Assembly (NCBI RefSeq): GCF_964340395.1
Contig: NC_135570.1
Location: 9,169,822 to 9,233,821 of the forward strand
Length of the DNA: 64,000 nt
Source: Glandiceps talaboti
Lineage: Eukaryota > Hemichordata > Enteropneusta > Spengelidae
Direction of reading: 5' to 3'
Under the pieces are notes generated by a model, which saw only the letters and a program-made list of their open reading frames with translations, was not told where the DNA came from and ran no database searches. This document shows, one piece after another, positions 61,521 to 64,000 of this stretch (its first letter is position 1; each line of letters starts with the position of its first letter). A program made the position numbers and the translations under genes.

Positions 61521-61613
61521 CACATTAATCTTTAAAGTAGGAAGCCATGATAAAATTGTTTAAAAGTCCTAAATAAAAACCGAATCCTCATCCAGATGGC
61601 CACTTTAAACACA
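61521..61613. repeat. Half of a family-F fold-back element
   Basis: Matches the right arm of the copy at 6957-7297 (TTTCACATTAATCTTTAAAGTAGG...CATCCAGATGGCCACTTTAA). The left arm is absent. Confidence 0.65.
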
Positions 61614-64000
61614 CTAAATAAATTCAAAAGTGACAGAGATGATAAAGTAGGTTTTTGCAATGAGCTTTCGTGAACTCAAGCAGCAATATCTCTCAGAAAA
61701 GGTTGGGTCAAATACAGAAAAGCTGTTGTGCTGATCACTCTAACTTATCTAGTTTTGTCAGGCAGAACTGTACAACATTTTTTGCTGTAGTTTTAGAAAA
61801 GTATCATTACAGTATGAAAATCAGAAATTAGAGAAATATAACACAGAAAATAGAGACGCTATGACCAAAATAAAAATAAGTCTGTTTTTGAAAATCAGGT
61901 GATCAGCACAAGAGTTGTCTCATGTGACCTTGGCATACTATCATTTCAAAACATTCCACAATCACAGATAAGAAGACCGGTAGTGAGACTCAACAATTAT
62001 TTATTCAAAAATTAATCCCATTATTCTGAGCTGATTAGCACACTGTTGTACATAAAATTGTACAGTGGCTTTTCTATGCAGCCTTTCTTTAACACCACAA
62101 ATTTCATAAACGCTAAGTGAAGGCACTAATGTGTGTTTACTACTTTGACTTCTAATGTTTACTTGTAATTATAATCCGTCTATGACCTTCAGAGTTCAAA
62201 ATGAATATAACATACTCACTTGTACAATGTATAGTTACAAAGTTATGTGCCCAATGAAATGATCTCGTTGGTGAAGGGATGTGTTGCTAACATCTGATAG
62301 GTCATATGTGTTCTGTTCATTTATGGACTTTCCTATGATTATGAAATTGCAAATTCTCAAATGCCATATTTCTCATCAGTTGCACACTACCCTAGTAGGA
62401 GAAAATTCTGTGTAGGATCACATCGTTACAGGGTTACAATGACTTGTAACTGGTCAGGCAAATACTATTATTTCAGTTGAACTGTATGACTGTCTTACAG
62501 ATAACAAAATATTACAGGTGAAAAATGAACAAGTATTGACTATATATATATGCAAGCAGCCAACACTTGGTGGCGCTCTACCCTGATGGATCACAACCTA
62601 AGATGAAGACTAAGATCATAAAGACTCAACCCAACATTTTGAGGTGTACAAACAATGCCGTAATATGTCTTGATAATTTTTACCTTTATCAAAGTGACAG
62701 TTAGATAGGTCAAAATAGGAAAATAATCAAATACAAGCCTTCATTGAAAACATAGCCCACAACTGATGTTGCGTATGGCCGAGTTATCATGTAAATTTGA
62801 ATGGTGCCTATGGGTGTAAGCACTTGAATGGAGTCACTACATATGACACCTCTAAAGTTATGATGCACATTGTGTAGTTTGACAAGTATAGCTGCTATAT
62901 GGCCATACATATTTGATTTAGTCACAAAACAAAGTGACGTGCAGGTGTCTCACATAGCATGTTACCTTTGTGCAAGGTTTGGTTGAAATCAGTTGGTGCA
63001 TGCCAGAGATATGTGGGTGACACATGCATGAACAGATGGATGTACATGTACATACGGAATCCAATGTATAACCCCCTCTGGGTGGTGCCTGTTGGAGGCT
63101 AAAAAAAGATGTTCTACATATTGTAACAGGGTTACACATATTTTGGACAGATACAAATCATGTCATTTCTAGGCCAGTACTTATGAGTGGCATTATTTTT
63201 GAACATGTGGCAGAAGAAAGTTCTCAGTGGGTTTCAATCAATATCCTACCCCTATTATGCTGTGCAGAACATCTGTCAAATTACAACTCAGTAAAACCCC
63301 CAAATTTAGCTTGTAATGTCAAACTGGAAATTACATGTGCAGTTTTTTTCATCAACAGTCTTAAAACTTTGAATGTTTACCTTGAATCATGAACACAATA
63401 AGAGGTGGAATACATGAACAGGGTAAGGATATGTAGGTCAAGGAACAAGGTAAGTGTGTTTTAAACCCTAATGTATTATAAAACTGCACAAATGGCAAGA
63501 ATAAAAAAAGACTGTATTTGCCAGTTTATTAATTTTATCACTACCAACAAAATATAAAACCCATTATTCCAAATAGCGATCATTTCAAGTAACAAAACTG
63601 AAGCCAAATCAAGACAAAACCATCTGAATGAAATGGGAAAGAAAGGAAAACTGATATCTTGGTTATATGGACAAATATTTGAACAACCAAAGTATTGACA
63701 TAACAGGTTGTGTTTGTATATTTCATTTCAAACTTATGCAAAAATAAAAAAAAAATGTTAGTTTCCGATAACATGACTTCAAAATATAGGATAGTTAGGT
63801 AGGTTGGAGTTTCGTTTTATTTTTTCTATTTTTTTGTTGAGAAATTGCTTTGACCCCAAAGACAAGATATTCTTGGTCACAATATTTCTGTGATAGTTTG
63901 ATGAGGTGTAATACTAAACAAAGTAAAAGTATATGAAGACAGTTACATGTGAAGTAGGATGAACACAATATGTATACTGTATAAATTTAAAAAATTTTGA
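61614..64000. other. AT-rich sequence without recognised genes
   Basis: Short inverted blocks (TTGTGCTGATCAC near 61727 and GTGATCAGCACAA near 61899) were seen, but no gene or larger repeat. Confidence 0.4.

Overview
This is AT-rich nuclear DNA from an animal. Genes have spliced introns with GT/AG boundaries, and the sequence holds many fold-back elements, LINE remnants, minisatellites and microsatellites. The gene content (an SLC9B-type Na+/H+ antiporter, an expanded Golgi-type sulfotransferase family, a PH-domain protein) fits a marine invertebrate, possibly a deuterostome such as a hemichordate or lancelet. The sequence alone does not settle the species.

Layout. 1-10.4 kb, + strand: an SLC9B (NHA-type) antiporter gene. 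Ten exons were traced by phase-matched splice sites from 2842 to the stop at 10398, with a candidate start exon at 280-308. Its introns hold at least five fold-back elements, a tRNA-like sequence and short tandem repeats. The end of its last exon is repeated twice more after the stop codon, followed by a degenerate repeat carrying nuclear-receptor DR1-like sites. 11.1-13.7 kb: intergenic, with hairpins.

13.7-38.4 kb, - strand: five tandem copies (A-E) of one sulfotransferase gene. The long open frame of each copy is only the second exon. A short upstream exon of 149 bp in every copy encodes the start codon and a membrane anchor and joins in frame, giving proteins of 388-399 residues with both PAPS-binding motifs. 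Each copy has three ATTTGCAT octamers about 170-230 bp upstream of its start codon. The repeated unit is 4.6-5.7 kb. Units B and C contain an exact 31-bp-register minisatellite made of five monomer types (155-bp higher-order unit). Units D and E have a different segment there. A sixth unit fragment without a gene lies at about 41.8-45.0 kb, split by an insertion that contains a very long palindrome.

38.4-57.6 kb: a 181-residue single-pass membrane ORF (39428-39973, +), a 1.2-kb element with 26-bp inverted ends, several minisatellites (38, 47 and about 95 bp), and one likely terminal exon on the - strand (50954-51252). 57.6-59.9 kb, - strand: a 239-residue PH-domain protein gene with a probable untranslated first exon near 59.72 kb and a candidate octamer/E-box promoter. 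60-64 kb: LINE and fold-back remnants, otherwise featureless.

The most interesting material is the sulfotransferase array: two-exon membrane enzymes kept intact and nearly identical in coding sequence, each with a conserved octamer cluster, whose differences concentrate in one patch and are shared in a mosaic way.
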